DNA of 64,000 bases from Burhinus oedicnemus (taxonomy: Eukaryota > Chordata > Aves > Charadriiformes > Burhinidae): contig VFFE01007078.1 in assembly GCA_008921705.1 (NCBI GenBank), positions 1,484,507-1,548,506 on the forward strand, given 5' to 3'. Every line of letters begins with the position of its first letter. Position 1 is the first letter of the stretch. Shown here piece after piece: positions 1-12,900 of this stretch. Both the position numbers and the translations under genes were made by a program. The notes under the pieces were generated by a model, which was not told where the DNA came from, made no database searches, and saw only the letters and a list, made by a program, of their open reading frames with translations.

Positions 1-2529
1 CTTCCAATCAAGTAGTATTTTTCATTTATTAATTTTTCTTGAAGCAACGAATAGCTTGCCTATGGATGTGTGCAAATGTGTTTTGCATATGCATGCATGT
101 AGAATTAAAATGTAAAGCAAAGTAGTTAATTCTCTGTAATGTCTTAATCTTTTATCCTAGGGAAGGGAATGTATCTTCCTTTGGACAAAAAGCAAGCACT
201 AAATAATCACTTTCTTTCACATAAAGAAAGAAATATTTTGTACCATAGCACATATGTTGCATCCCCCCTTCAGTTTTCTGTAATCTGCATAATTAGCTGA
301 TTACCCCACAACTGGAAGGACTGGAATTAGGTGGGTCCTTTTATGATCATTATGACTGCAAGCTAGAGGAAGAGGAGGAGCTGGAGCAGTCCTAATTTTA
401 CTTGAAATACTGGACTTAGGAACCTATGTGAGAACACTGAGCAGCACAATCCCTTAGAGAAGGGTCACCATCAAAACAAGTGTAACTGCTTACTGGTAGG
501 CTGCTTCTTTCAGGGATTTTGGTCTTTGAATTTTGTTTTTCATCACTTTGTTTTGGCCTCTTAAATCACTTGTCATTTATTCAAAGAGCTGAAGGTCAGA
601 TCATCTCATCTGACTTGTATGCCACAGGCCTTGAAATTTCTTATACTAGCCCAAGTAATTTCTCTTTGAGCAAGGCAAATTTTCTAGCCACTTAAAAGCA
701 TATAATTACACTTGGAGTCACACAGTTTTAGAAGATAAGGAACTTCCTGTTCTGTTAACAGAAGAATATCTTGTAAGGGGCCTGTGGCTGGAAAAAAGTT
801 GAATCAAGAGTAGGCACCAGAAGTAGAGATGGGACAGCCTTGTTACAGGAGTTGACTGATCGACTTACAGCAAGATGGGACTACGCACATTTGAAGTGGG
901 TCATATTTTTATAGTACAAATAAAATTTAATAAAGACAACCATTATTCCTCAGCCAGAAAAAGGTGGTTTGTTCGTTAAAATGTTTGTTAGAGATAATGA
1001 TTTGGGAGTGCCTTTGAGAAAAGGAAGGAATGGCAGTAAGTTCAATACTAAAAATGTTTCAACTGACAGAAACTTTAGTCTTGAGAAAATATAAATGAAA
1101 TGCAAACAATAATTACTTCAGGTTAGGTTCTGTCCTCAGTTAAACCAGTACATTCCTATCTCTAAAAGGTAATAAAGAAAAATGTAAAAAACTAATACCT
1201 GAGATTCAGTAGTTTACAGAAGCAAGCACATTTTTATGTAAACAAATAATCACTGCAACAGCTGCATATGTTTAAAAACTGAAAGCTCAATTTTACAAAT
1301 GTAAATATGAGACCCAGGATAACTGCAGCTCTATACAAAGTCAGTGGCAAGCTGGAGATATAAACTTGGAAGAGCCTAGCTGCTTGTCTTATTTTCTGTG
1401 CTTTAAAGTGTGCTAGCGCTGCTTATTCTATCATGAATAATAATGCTGTAGTTTTAAAGAAAGGCTGACGTGCCCAAACTGTATGTATATAGAAAAACCT
1501 CAAAAGGCAGGCAACATTTCCTTTTAAAATAGCTTCTAACAACGACTGAGCATAATTATACATGCTCTAGACTGAGGTTTGGAAGAATGTTAACTCTCCT
1601 GTCAATTTAAAACTTCCTTTTGCATACAGCCAATGGGTGGGGTGCCACATTTTAGAGTATAGCATTCAAGTTAAAAATCCAACCATCTAAGGTTTGTTTT
1701 GAGTCTTACAGCATACAAGCTCAAAACACAAATTTTGTGGAAGCACAAGTGGTTAGAAACAGAAAAATGGATTTATAATACAGATTACAAGAGAATGAAA
1801 TAAATAAAAAGTTGATGAGCACAAAGGCATGAGAAACAGCAGGACTCTGCCTGTTGTAGCAACTTCTATGTTAATGGCAGTGCAATTCTGTTGCAATTGC
1901 AATTGTTTCCTAAAAACATTCCTACATTACTTCACCTATCCTATATCCTGCCTTGTAATACCCATGTTGACCAAGATTGTTGTGAATGGTATTGCTGCTC
2001 TATCAGTGCCATTATTTGTAATGACCACTGTAAACTGCCTGTTCATCTGGATTCTCTTCCATACTTCAGAATTAGAACTCTGTGAAACTAAGTATATTGT
2101 GTTAGTCCACTGTCATGGAACTCTTATCAATTCTGAAATTGAGTATATAGGAGTAATTCATATATACCTAGATACTTACAATACAGATCACAGCTGCAGT
2201 TATGTCAGCACAACTAAATCAGGCAGCGGTAGCACAGCAGTTTACACTTGCTTCCCAAAATTCTTGAGGAATATGTATACTGGGGAATACTGACACTTCA
2301 GATGTGCTAACTTTATTTTTCCAGATACTAATTTCTCCAGAATAATTCCTGGTGGAATCGCTAGCTGCCAATGACTGTGTTGTTTATACAGCAACCTTAG
2401 TGGTAAACCATTTAAATCTCAGAGGTTTTATAATTTCAGAGTCATACCAGCTTGAATATCAAGATGCTAGACAGAGGGATGCAATGTATGATTCTTTAAA
2501 GAAAATATTTTCTTAGGGTGTCTATGCAG

Positions 2530-2650
2530 CATTCATAGGATCAAAGAATATTTTGGGTTGGAAGGGACCTTAAAGATCATCTAGTTCCAACCCCCCTGCC
2601 ATGGGCAGGGACACCTTCCACTAGACCAGGTTGCTCAAAGCCCCATCCAA
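2530..2650 (-). mobile_element. CR1 LINE 3'-end fragment
   Basis: The sequence carries the standard inverted CR1 3' end: a GGGTTGGAAGGGACCTTAAA block, then ATCATCTAGTTCCAACCCCC, then the 'ccatgggcagggacacc' and 'ctagaccaggttgctc' blocks. The element is 5'-truncated and lies on the minus strand. The family assignment is from recognised consensus blocks, not a search. Confidence 0.9.
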
Positions 2651-3027
2651 AGCATTCTCATGCTTTTCTGCTCTACTTCTATAATTTCCTTAAAATGCTA
2701 ATTCTAGTTTGACAAACAATTAAAGCAATTAAAATATTGTTTTAAAACATTTCTCTTTTGATAGAATCTCAGTTATGAAGTATTCTGGGATTTTTTTTCT
2801 AATTTGAAGCAAAGAATCTGCTTCTCCTTAGAAGAGAGAAGTGAAAGGACAACCTACAAGTTTCTAATATCTAGTTTTGACACATTTTTAAAGTTTCAGT
2901 TGCTGTCTAGATCACTTCGTGAAATGACTGTTGATGACGACTGATCTACACATTGCCAAAATATTCCTGTACCCATTTAAAATTCTTAATACACAGCAGC
3001 ATAACTTCCCAGTAATTTCTGCAGTTT

Positions 3028-3051
3028 AAAAAAAAAAAAAAAAAAAAAAAA
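3028..3051. repeat. Poly-A tract (A24)
   Basis: An uninterrupted run of 24 A. No poly(A) signal or retrogene body is recognisable just upstream, so I do not call it a processed-pseudogene tail. Confidence 0.9.
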
Positions 3052-3161
3052 GAAATTGCTATATTTATTTATCCTTTTTGTATTTTAAAACAGTTTGTTG
3101 CTCAAGACAAGTCAAGGAAGAAATAAAAGGTGAATTCTGCTAGCAAATTCTGTCTGGAAAA

Positions 3162-3188
3162 CTGTGTGTGTCTGTGCGTGTGTGTGTT
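3162..3188. repeat. TG-rich microsatellite
   Basis: A short imperfect (TG)n run, interrupted by CTG and CG. Confidence 0.8.
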
Positions 3189-6100
3189 TTGGGAGGGTGG
3201 GAAGACTCTTCTCTCCCCTGCCCTCTGAAAAAGTTGTATTTTGAATCCTGTATTTCAGTAACGATTGTAAAGAAAAGAGAAAAACCTCTCATCAGTTTGA
3301 TGCTCAGCAATATAAAACCAGAAATAAGCTAGATCGAATGTATTGGCTAACTTAATTCTCCTTTGTTTTTCTGTCAAAAGTATTTTCTTTGAAAGAACCT
3401 AGTCAAGTCTGGCCACTCCTTATTTAAATTCAGTCAGAGTTTTTCAGTGTATGTGTAAAATTGTTAGTTTTGTAATGTGGCTTTTGTTTCACTACATTTT
3501 AGGAGACATTATTAAAATTATTTTGTTTTTCAGTATGTTCTCCAACATGAAGCAGAACGATATAAAGCAAAAAGTAAACACTACTGTTAAGGACTTGAGA
3601 CTCCAGTTCCTTGGAAATATATGTCAGAGGTAAACCTGAAGAAGAATAATTCCTTAAGTATCTTTTTATACTTAGTCAGCTTGAAAATACTTTGCCATTT
3701 TTACTAGTGCTTATAAACCTGAATTTTGGATGACCGCTTGACGTTTTGGAATAAGGATGACAGTTAAGATCAGCTGATGAATAACCACTTATACTGTTTG
3801 CAGGAATTAAGGTATTAGTCTATAACTGAGCATCGTGGTGGCTGGTTCTCTATCTGAAGGGCCTGAGCTTCCTCCATAGTATATGGAGAGAGTTAAGAAT
3901 TCATAAGAGCCAATATGATGATTGGGGACTTTCTATTTTAGCCATGTAGATATGATTAAACAAGGCAGAGACACATAACACTTAGCCATTTTGACCTAAG
4001 ACTGCAGGGAAGCAGACACAGTGTTGATGCGTTAATAGCTTTCAGGATATGAGATACAGTTTAGACGCTTTGAAGATATTTAACCTACTTAGCTCACCTA
4101 TGAAAAGGATAATCTGATTGCTAGCTTAAAGAGGTTTGTAAGCAACTACTGCCTTCACTCTTTTTGTTGAAATTGTGAAAAGAATTAGAATGTCTCTTAT
4201 TCAGTGACAGAGAAAGAAATGTACACCACTGACACTGTAGCTTGTGATTAGGATACCTGACTGCAAAAAGAGAAAATCTGGCTTTATTCCTGCTTGTTTA
4301 TGCAAAGGACTCCTGCAAAACTTTCTTCAGAGAGATCATTCCTGCTAAGAGCAATCTAACTGGCGAAGCATGTGTCTACATTAGCATTTTAGTTTGGCTC
4401 AGAAGCGAGCCAAACTGTCCCTGTGTACTGTGCTTTGGTTCACTTTATAAAGTTGTCTCAGAGCATGTGACCTGGATTCCTCTGGGGTAAAATGAGACAG
4501 GAAGGCGTGCTCCAACCACTACATTCAACCCATGTGTTCAGACTAAAGCTATTGCAAAGTAAACCCCTTGAAATGGTCATTGGTGCTGAGCATCTGACAT
4601 CCACACAACTTTTGGTCTACAAATGGGCTTCTTTTGGACTAGCCTACTTGCTAAAGTAGACACCAGTATGTGCAAAAACAGCAGAGTCAGCATACACCTT
4701 GCTTCCTGGCCTCTCTTGGACAACTCTTACTAAATGTACACTGCTAGAAGTCACACTAATTTGGCTTTTACATTACTAAGAGATTGAGACCTTCTAGATC
4801 TTGCAAAGCTAAAAGAAAAAGTTGGGTTTTTTCTATTCTGGCAGGGAAGTCTCCCCGTGTAGACAGGTATTATTCAGTTTTGCCTGTGTTACTTGCTAAA
4901 GCACCATTCTTTAATGAGTTAGAGTAAACTACTGTTTTCCCCTCCCCCATATTCTTTATGGGCAGAAAGAAAAGAGATGTGATAGAAAAGAGATTAATTC
5001 ACTTTACCTATATTCCATCTTTTCAGTTACTCTAGAATTCTCTAGCATTAAACATCTGTTGTACTTAACCTCTAAATATAAAGCCGAGCAAATAAGGACA
5101 GGACTACTGAAGTGAAAAAGCAAAACACTGAATCTAACAAAAATGTATAGCTCTAAAGTACAGCTACAACACTGAATAAGACACTTCCTGAGATTCATGC
5201 TAACAGTGGATGCAGTGGCATTCTCTGTCTTCCAAAGGAAGTAATCAGACACATCTTAAACTGTTAAATTAATCAGCGCAGCCATAGTTACAGAAAGGAA
5301 AATGATAAAATTAAGACCAGATGTAAACAGCTGAAGCTCATGATAATGGGTTAGCTAGTTACAATAGTGATGTAAATATTATATTACCAAATAGGTCAGA
5401 AAATAGGTGTATTTTTCCTCAGCTTAATCTCCAATGCCTGTTTATAACATACAAATAAGTAAGATAACAGTACAGAGAAAATGGAATAGAATAAAATAAT
5501 CCAATAAATTAAGCAGGCATCGATTTTGCTACATTTAAACCTTCTTAACCACACGAAATAATAAGAAAAAGATTCTTTCTAAAGGGTAGGAAAAGTTCTG
5601 ATATTCTTTTCTTTAGGGTAACAGTAAAGACTAACATAATGTTAACAAAATGAAAATTAAAAGCTTCTCAGAAAGAAAAGAGTTGACAAATTATAACCTT
5701 CATGATGTGATTTCCTTGAATCCCTAAAGTATTTTGATATATATAAATCAGTATCTCATTTTCCCAGATATATTATGCACTCTCAGAAAGTGTCCTTAGC
5801 TCACTGGACATGAAATGAGGTGCTGTGAGAACTGCCCACAGATCCAGCTGAACTTCTGACTGCTCATTATACTGGCCAAAATTGCCTATAATCAGCTGGA
5901 ATAGATCAGATATCATCAAATCAAGAATTGAAGCAATGTATATATGATTTTGTGCCCCCCACTCCCCCTTTTTTTTTTCTGGTTAACAGAAGATCTCTAA
6001 CAGGTCACCCATTTTGAAAAATGGTTATCTTTTCTGTTGACGTCCTCATTAAATCAGTCATCCATAACTTCATCACACTGCAACATACTTTACTCATGAT

Positions 6101-8206
6101 TATCCTCTGAGGCTATTCAGATGCCTGAAGCTAATGCTCATGATGGTGGCTGGCATTAACAAATTTCAACTAGCCCCACATTTACATTTGTTTTCTGTGT
6201 GCTAAAATACTGCACTGAAATTGCTTGACTTTTTTTTAAATTCAAGAAGTTCTTTCTAATTTTGAAACTATCAACCTAAAAGAATTGTTATCTTCCTACC
6301 TTTTGTTGGATTCAGGTCAGACATGAACTTGTAGCTGCTCACTAGGATTCAGCTCCTACAAACTGTGGGCCTGGCCACAGCCCCAGGAAGCGCAGGAGTG
6401 GGTCTTACGCCCTCTGCTGGGCTACTGGATCGTGACTCCGCTACTATGGAAGGCAAAATTCTTAGGTTTAGTAAAATAAAGTTACGGCGAGGCATCACGG
6501 AATGACTGTTTACTAGCTTTTAATTTTTGCTGCGGATTACGATTTGAGACATTGAAACAAAACCAAGATACTCTCTACTGTATACTTAGACTTTATTTTT
6601 ATGTAAAGGATGAGACTGATAGATTTCTACACTATCTCCTACGCAAAACCCCATAGGTGTTTCACTGGCTTAAACAATTTCCAATAATGTTTTAACAAGC
6701 AGGAAATCTTAAATTAATTTTAAAAATGCTAAGTAGTTTCCTAAGGAAATGAAGAATGTTCATAGGTAACATCAGGCTGGTACCACAAAAGTTACAGTTT
6801 AACTTGCCTTGTAGCCATTCTCCAAATATTCTGCTGCCCCTCCACCACTGCCAATTTCTCAGAGATAGCAGAAATCACTTCTCTGCTAGGGCATTACTAC
6901 TGTATGCAAAAAGTAAATGAGCTGTATCTGAAGCATGGTTGTTAGGGTAACAAGTCACAAACACAACTTTGCAACACACCATTTGTGTAGGAAGATATTG
7001 TTATGCTGTTTAGCTCAAGTCTAAGGTTAATTAAATAATAATATAGAGACTTTTAAGAAACAATGAACAAAAAAGTCAAAAAAAAGGACCAAAAAACTTT
7101 TTATTTCTACAGAGATAAGTGTTGTCTAGTAGAAGATATTCTGTTCTTGCATGGCTTTCGAAAAAGAGTATAGACTGATGCAGTTGCTGTTTTTTAAAAA
7201 AAAAAAAGTTCATCTTATTTTCAAGGGTCAAGCCCGTAACTTAACCAGTAACTGCTGGAAATGACAATGTACAATTTCATCAGCATTTGTAAAGGAAAAG
7301 TTTTTGCCATTTCAGTAACGCAGTGAGTTAGGGTTTTCAACAGCGTGGTATGCACATGACGGAACATATAAAATACCACAGACAGTATAACTCGCATGCA
7401 ATACTCAATGTTTTGTCATGGAGATATTAAGAAACCATCACTACCAACAAAAAAGCAGAATCAAAACCTAAGGCTGGCAATACCTCTAGTGGGAGTCCTC
7501 CTTCATACACTGGCCAGCTACAAAAACGTGCAATAGGTCTTCCTATTTTGGCCAGAGCAATGCTCACTCATCTGTGAGTATCCTAAGCAAAAAGAGGAGT
7601 GTCAAGTAGTGGCAGAAAATAGAACAATAATAGTGTGGGTACCCCAGAAAACCGAGCAAACCCCCACCATCCCACCAACTGCAGACTGACTTTTAGAATG
7701 GGTTACATTAAACTGCATTGAATCTACACATGATTATTTAAAATAAAGGGCATTATTTTGGTTAAGTCACTTGCCTTTGGAAGAGAATTGTTCATAATCT
7801 AATTTAGTTCAGTTTAATTCTGCACGTTTCTCTTCTCATAAAGATATAACATGACTTAACTGTTTCAATCTGGTTAATTCAGGTCAATACTCCTGAGCAT
7901 GCCTCCACCAAATGAGTTCTATATTTCATAGTCTTGTTTTGTATAAAGCTCTATCTTGATGAAGTATTTCTAGAACTTAAGTATCCATTCTTTGTTCCTC
8001 AATATTTCCTTTGGTAGTGGCTGAAATGTACATTAATGTGTGACCAAAACTGACTGGTTTTACAGATGTTAAAAAAATACCTTTTTTGAAATGTCCTGTT
8101 TTAATTATTCAGGGAGATTTTTTTTTCCTTCCCAAAATACATGTGGAATTGGAATAACCATATATTCCATATGCAGTTATATTCCATAACCACTGGTTAA
8201 GAGAGC

Positions 8207-8232
8207 AATATATATATATATACACACACACA
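8207..8232. repeat. (TA)n(CA)n microsatellite
   Basis: Alternating TATATA passes into CACACA. It accounts for the repetitive Tyr-Ile stretch of the minus-strand open frame here, which is not a gene. Confidence 0.85.
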
Positions 8233-9883
8233 TTATAGAATTCTGGGTCTGGGAAAGAATCAAGGACTGTTTCAAAACAGCAAAACCAAAACAGTTTTGA
8301 AGGGAATACATTCCTGGAATTATCTCTACACATAAATAACTTATTTACGTCACAAATTCCAGTGAACTGTAATCCTAATGTCAGAAAGTGTTGCATGATA
8401 AGGACTTCAGATGCTGCAGATAAAGGAACACACTGAAAAAACTTACTTGTCTTCCACTGATCTAAAACTATCATTCACAGCTATGTAATTCTCCTGATCA
8501 GTGAGCACATAATAAATATGGGTACCAAAGCAATTTACTTTATAACATTTGAATTTAAAAATCAGACTGTTTTTGTTTCGTTTCCTCTCCAAAATTTTTT
8601 TGAGAGTTCAAGAGAAGTCCCTTTGCTTGTTTTGTTTTATAAGTTTAGTGTGGAAAAAAAAATGTTTAAAAAGTTCGCCATGTTTTTTAAAAAGGCAGCT
8701 CCATAAATGCCTTAATTTCCAAGTGCCAACTCTTCCTGAGCTCAAAATATCACTTTACTTAAACAAGGGAATTCACAAGGGACTTTTAAAAATGAACTAC
8801 TCAATCATAAGTCTTAAGATAGTACCATAATTTAAGATTAACAACAAGGAACACATCTACTTGCAGAGCAAAGCAGTGGAAATGACAGAATATGTATTTT
8901 CTTCTGTCTTGCTAACTACTATTTAAAAAAAAGCCACAATTGCATGTTTTTCAGGCTGTAGCTTGGCCTAATCTGAAAACAGACACAAATGTAACAAGCT
9001 TGGAAGATACGATGAACCAGTGGCAGAGCAACTAGGGCATATTTCAGTGACTGAATCTTGGAGTGCAGTTTGGGTGTTCTTAGAATGAGGACTCAGTTCT
9101 TCAGTTTAAACGCTTCCTTGAATAACTAACTAATGGGTTAAAAACTCTATTACCCTAAGGAATTTCACTCAGGAAGACAAAATCATTATAAAATCACAAT
9201 TACTGCCATTCGCCTGAAGCTAATAAATATATAGACAGACACGACAGAATGGTAAAAAGCATCAGGATGAAAAACATAGCTGTTACTTAGTAACAGCAAC
9301 AATCTGACAGGATTTTTATCTTTTTTTAAAGAGAATAATCCACATTTAATTTGCTTAATAGGGAAAAAGGCTGCTCATGCCAGCCTCTCCTTTTCCCTTA
9401 GGTTAGCATTAATCAGCAAACCTGTTGCTCCAACCAAGGTGTTGAAATAGCAGCCATCAAGCATGTCTTTAGCATGTCAATGTCCCATTCTGCAAATGTT
9501 CTGACATCAATATGAATGAAGTCTAGCGCTATCCACAGGATAATGTAAGTAATGACAATTGCAGTGCTTATAAATACTAAGTTTTAGTCCTTTGTAATGT
9601 GCCTAGTTAAATAAGATGATCTTGGTTTCTGCTGTTTTCATCTTGACACTTAATACTGCAACTTCTGCCATCTGAGGTGCTGCATAACTCAGTTTATTTC
9701 TCTTGCATATACTCTTCTGAGGTCTTCATCTACTTGAGTGATGACAACTTCAGGACACTGTTCAAAGTATATCTTTCTGTTGCCACACAACTGTTTGTGT
9801 GGCTGCAAGGTGAACCAGACCAGGGAGTCTTTCAGCTGAAACACAGCTACTACTTTTCTCCTGTGTCAATTCCCTACTCCACC

Positions 9884-9911
9884 AACACACCCCCCCACAC
9901 ACACACCCCCA
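9884..9911. repeat. C/A-rich simple repeat
   Basis: A CACACCCCCCCACACACACACCCCC-like low-complexity tract. Confidence 0.8.
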
Positions 9912-11179
9912 TCCAAATTCTAGCACTTGCAAAAAGAAGGGGGCAACAGAGCTGTAGGAACATGAGAGGTATGGATGATGGAGTCACCACTTCGACTGCC
10001 AAATATCCCATCGTGACCTGAGAAATTCCCATTTCTGATTAAAAAAACCCAAAAAAAAATAAAGGAGTTGCAATAGCTAGTTTGGATTTAAGGTAAAAGT
10101 AATGAAAAAAGGAATTGCTCATTCTTGTTTTTCAAAGCATCCTGGCAAATAATGCAACAGGTAATAACTGTTGTCGAGGCTGTATCTTTCAAGATTTTTG
10201 TAGGAATGTAATTTCTAAGGAGATTCTCCTAAATAATTCTAAATTTAAAATTTAGAATATGATAGCAAAAACACAAATAAAAGATGACAAAAATTTCCTG
10301 GGAATTTAAAATAAACATATCAGAAACTAAGCAAAAGCCCAATTTTGCATTGAGTCCTATGGGACTTCTACATTTCATTCTACACATTTAACTATTTAAT
10401 ATCTGACTGCTACCATGAAATTGTGACACTTAGTCTCAAGATTCAACGTGACTGATATCAACTGGAGGTAATGTGCCCTTTGGAGCTGGGAAAAGCCTCA
10501 AGGCGCAGCTTCAACAATTTATTCTTACAGTCCCTCCACAGAAATTAGGCTGGAACAATGTTTACTAGTTATGCTTCATCAGATCAGGGAACCTTCCACC
10601 AGCGTAACTTCACCTGATAAACTACTAATTGGCTGTATTTCTTTCAGACTCAATTAATGGTAGTATAATTTGTATACTATATTTGTTAAAACCTGGAAGG
10701 CTTTTCTTTATACAGCTCTACCATACACACCAAATCAGTGTGTCAAATGTTTTTTGTCACGTTGTTTGTTGGGACATCTGTACAAGACTGGTCAGCTGTG
10801 CTACTGACATTGCCATCGCTAATGCTACTGGAAAAAAAGGAAATAGTGTTATTAGAACATCAATTACGTCCACTGTAAGAGAGGAAAACCCCAACCCCTC
10901 ACATTTGAGGAAGCACTGAAGATACCCCTGATTCTGCAGTTCCCCGGCAGGGTCTGTGCGCCTGGCACGAAGGAAGGTTCCCGCCTTCGCCGCCGCTGCT
11001 GTTCTGAGAAAGCAATGACAAAGCAACGTTCCTTACGCCTCCTGCTTACTCATGTTTTATTATTTGCCAAAAGAGTTTCCATAAACGTATTTTGTGAGTC
11101 CCAACACAAACAGTCAGAAGACATAACAAGTTCCCGGGTTCACAAATACTCATCCCAAGCGAGCGACGGAGAAAACTGC

Positions 11180-12900
11180 GGGTCGCGCCGAACGGATAAA
11201 GCCGCAGGGCAGCGGCCGGGCTACTTCACCCGCCGGTTCGCTCCGCGGTCGCTGCAGCGCAGCACCCAACACCGACCCTCGGGGGTAACGCCCACTTACT
11301 GCCGCCTCTCCCGCGCCCAGACGAAGGCCGTTAGCGGATCCCGGAGGGCTGGGCTCGGCTCGGCTCCGCCCGTTGCCTCCTCACGCCCCCTCACGGCCGG
11401 CGGCGGCTCAGGGCGCATGCGCACTGGGCACGCTCACGGCGGGAGGTGCGGCGCCGCGCCAGCTCCGAGCATGCGCAGTAGCCCTTGCGCCGGAGCGGAA
11501 GGAAGCGGGTGACGTCGGTGAGCGCGAGGACTCCCATAGGGCACCACGAGCAGGCTGCCCACGTCAAGCTGCTTCCGGGAGAACCAATGGGAGGCTTACG
11601 TCGGGCTGCCCGCAGCCGAGGGCCGCAGATGTTGTCTGTTCAACCAGCCATACGCCACAGCTCGCCCAGCGCGATGGCGGGGCCTCGGGGCGTGCTCTGT
11701 GGCCAGCTGAAAGGAAAAAGGAGTGCGGGGGAGGGCCTTAGGCAGTCAGCCAATCAGCAGCAAAGAGTTTCACAGCTGCCACCAATCAGAAGCGCCAGTT
11801 TCCAAAGCAAGTGTGACGAGCCAATGGGAAAGCCCGCAGTGCTCGCGCCCCGGCCAATCGAGTGAGGCCGCCCTGCAGGCTGTGCCCGCGGCCTCCCACC
11901 AGCAGGGGGCGCGCTCGGGAGCGGGGGCCGCGGCGGCGCTGCTGAGGGCGGAGACGGGGGAGGTGCCGCCGTTGTCGCCGCCGTTGTCGCCGCCGCTGTC
12001 GTGCGCCCGGCTCGCTGGCTCCGCCTTCCGCGGCGCTGCGCTCCCGCGGGCCTGAGGAGCAGGTAGGGGCTGCGGGGCGGGGGAGGGGGAGGGGAGACGG
12101 AGGGACCCGCGCTCCGCTGCCCCCGGCGCGGCGGGGCCCCCCCCGCCTGAGGAAGGGGCTCCCAGGCGCGGGCGGCGCCGCCGTCTGGCTGGCCCGCTCC
12201 CTTTCCGCCCCTTGCGGCGGGGCGGGCGGGGGGAGCCGCTCCCGCACCTCCCCGCGCCGCGGGAGCCAGCCGCTCCCCGGCCGAGGGTGGGGCCGCGCCG
12301 CCCCGCCGCCGCGGGGTCCGCCGTGTCGCCTCTCCCGAGGAGTGGAACGGAGCGGCCCTCCCGCCGCCTGTGCCTCCCCGGGACGGCGGGCGCGATCGGT
12401 CACGGCCGCTGGAGAAGTTGGCCGGGCGGCGGGCGCCGCAGGAGAGGGCTTTCCGGCGGCGATCGGGAGCCGGCTGGCGCGAACAAAGGCGGCGGCGGCG
12501 GGCCCGGCTGTGCGCGGGGCGGTGCGGGCGGCGCCGGGTGGCGACGGCGGGTCCGGGGCCCGCTCGGCCGCGCCTGAGCCGGGCCCGGCGGGTGCGCTCC
12601 GCGGGGCTGGCGTGTTTGCCGCGGCCGCTCTCCAACGAAAAGCGGCGTTTGAGAGCTCTCCCGTCGCTTCGGGACCGGAACAAAAACCCGGCGTTTGACA
12701 GGAGGCGCAGAGAGCGAAGCGCTGACAGCGGCCGGGGCGGGAGCGGGACGGAGGCCCCCCCGGTGTCCCTCCGGTGCCCCGCGCCCTCCCGTCCCTCCAC
12801 CGCCGCGTGTGACGTGCTTTTGGGGCTTTCTGCGCTGGGAAGCGCCCGCTGCAACTGGTGTGCGCGTTCATCCGGCTAAAGGGAGAAACAATGCCCGTTT
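11180..12900 (+). promoter_or_regulatory. ZC3H7A: CpG-island promoter of ZC3H7A
   Basis: G+C and CpG density rise sharply here compared with the flanks. Visible motifs are an NRF1-type palindrome (GCGCATGCGC, 11413-11422) and a second CATGCGCA near 11470; ACGTC-core bZIP sites at 11510, 11559 and 11596; an ETS-type CTTCCGGG at 11572; and five same-strand CCAAT boxes at 11584, 11750, 11782, 11821 and 11854. No TATA box is evident, so this looks like a housekeeping-type promoter with dispersed starts. The exact transcription start cannot be read from sequence but probably lies between the last CCAAT box and 12062. Confidence 0.85.
11900..12062 (+). other. ZC3H7A: ZC3H7A exon 1 (non-coding 5' UTR)
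   Basis: The 3' boundary is a good donor, CAG|gtaggg, after 12062. The 5' boundary is a guess placed downstream of the CCAAT array. The exon contains three tandem copies of the 12-mer GCCGCCGTTGTC (11965-12000, the third with one change). A non-coding first exon joined to an ATG-bearing second exon fits the known vertebrate gene structure, but transcript evidence would be needed to fix it. Confidence 0.6.

Larger units (their letters stand above)
1..10950. other. Intergenic DNA upstream of ZC3H7A
   Basis: AT-rich DNA with no exon I can support by homology. Open frames here (for example 1829-2293 + and 8109-8474 -) have compositions unlike known proteins, and one runs through a TA/CA microsatellite. 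It contains one CR1 fragment, an A24 tract, TG, TA/CA and C/A-rich simple repeats, a 10-bp perfect hairpin at 4391-4416 and a CpG-bearing islet near 6360-6500. By human synteny the next gene upstream would be RSL1D1, but none of it is visible. Confidence 0.6.

Noticed and set aside
1829..2293. 154-codon open frame in the upstream intergenic region
   Set aside because: No homology recognised, no CpG or promoter context, and no sign of conservation or splicing; consistent with chance.
8109..8474. 121-codon minus-strand open frame
   Set aside because: It runs through a TA/CA microsatellite and has no recognisable domain.
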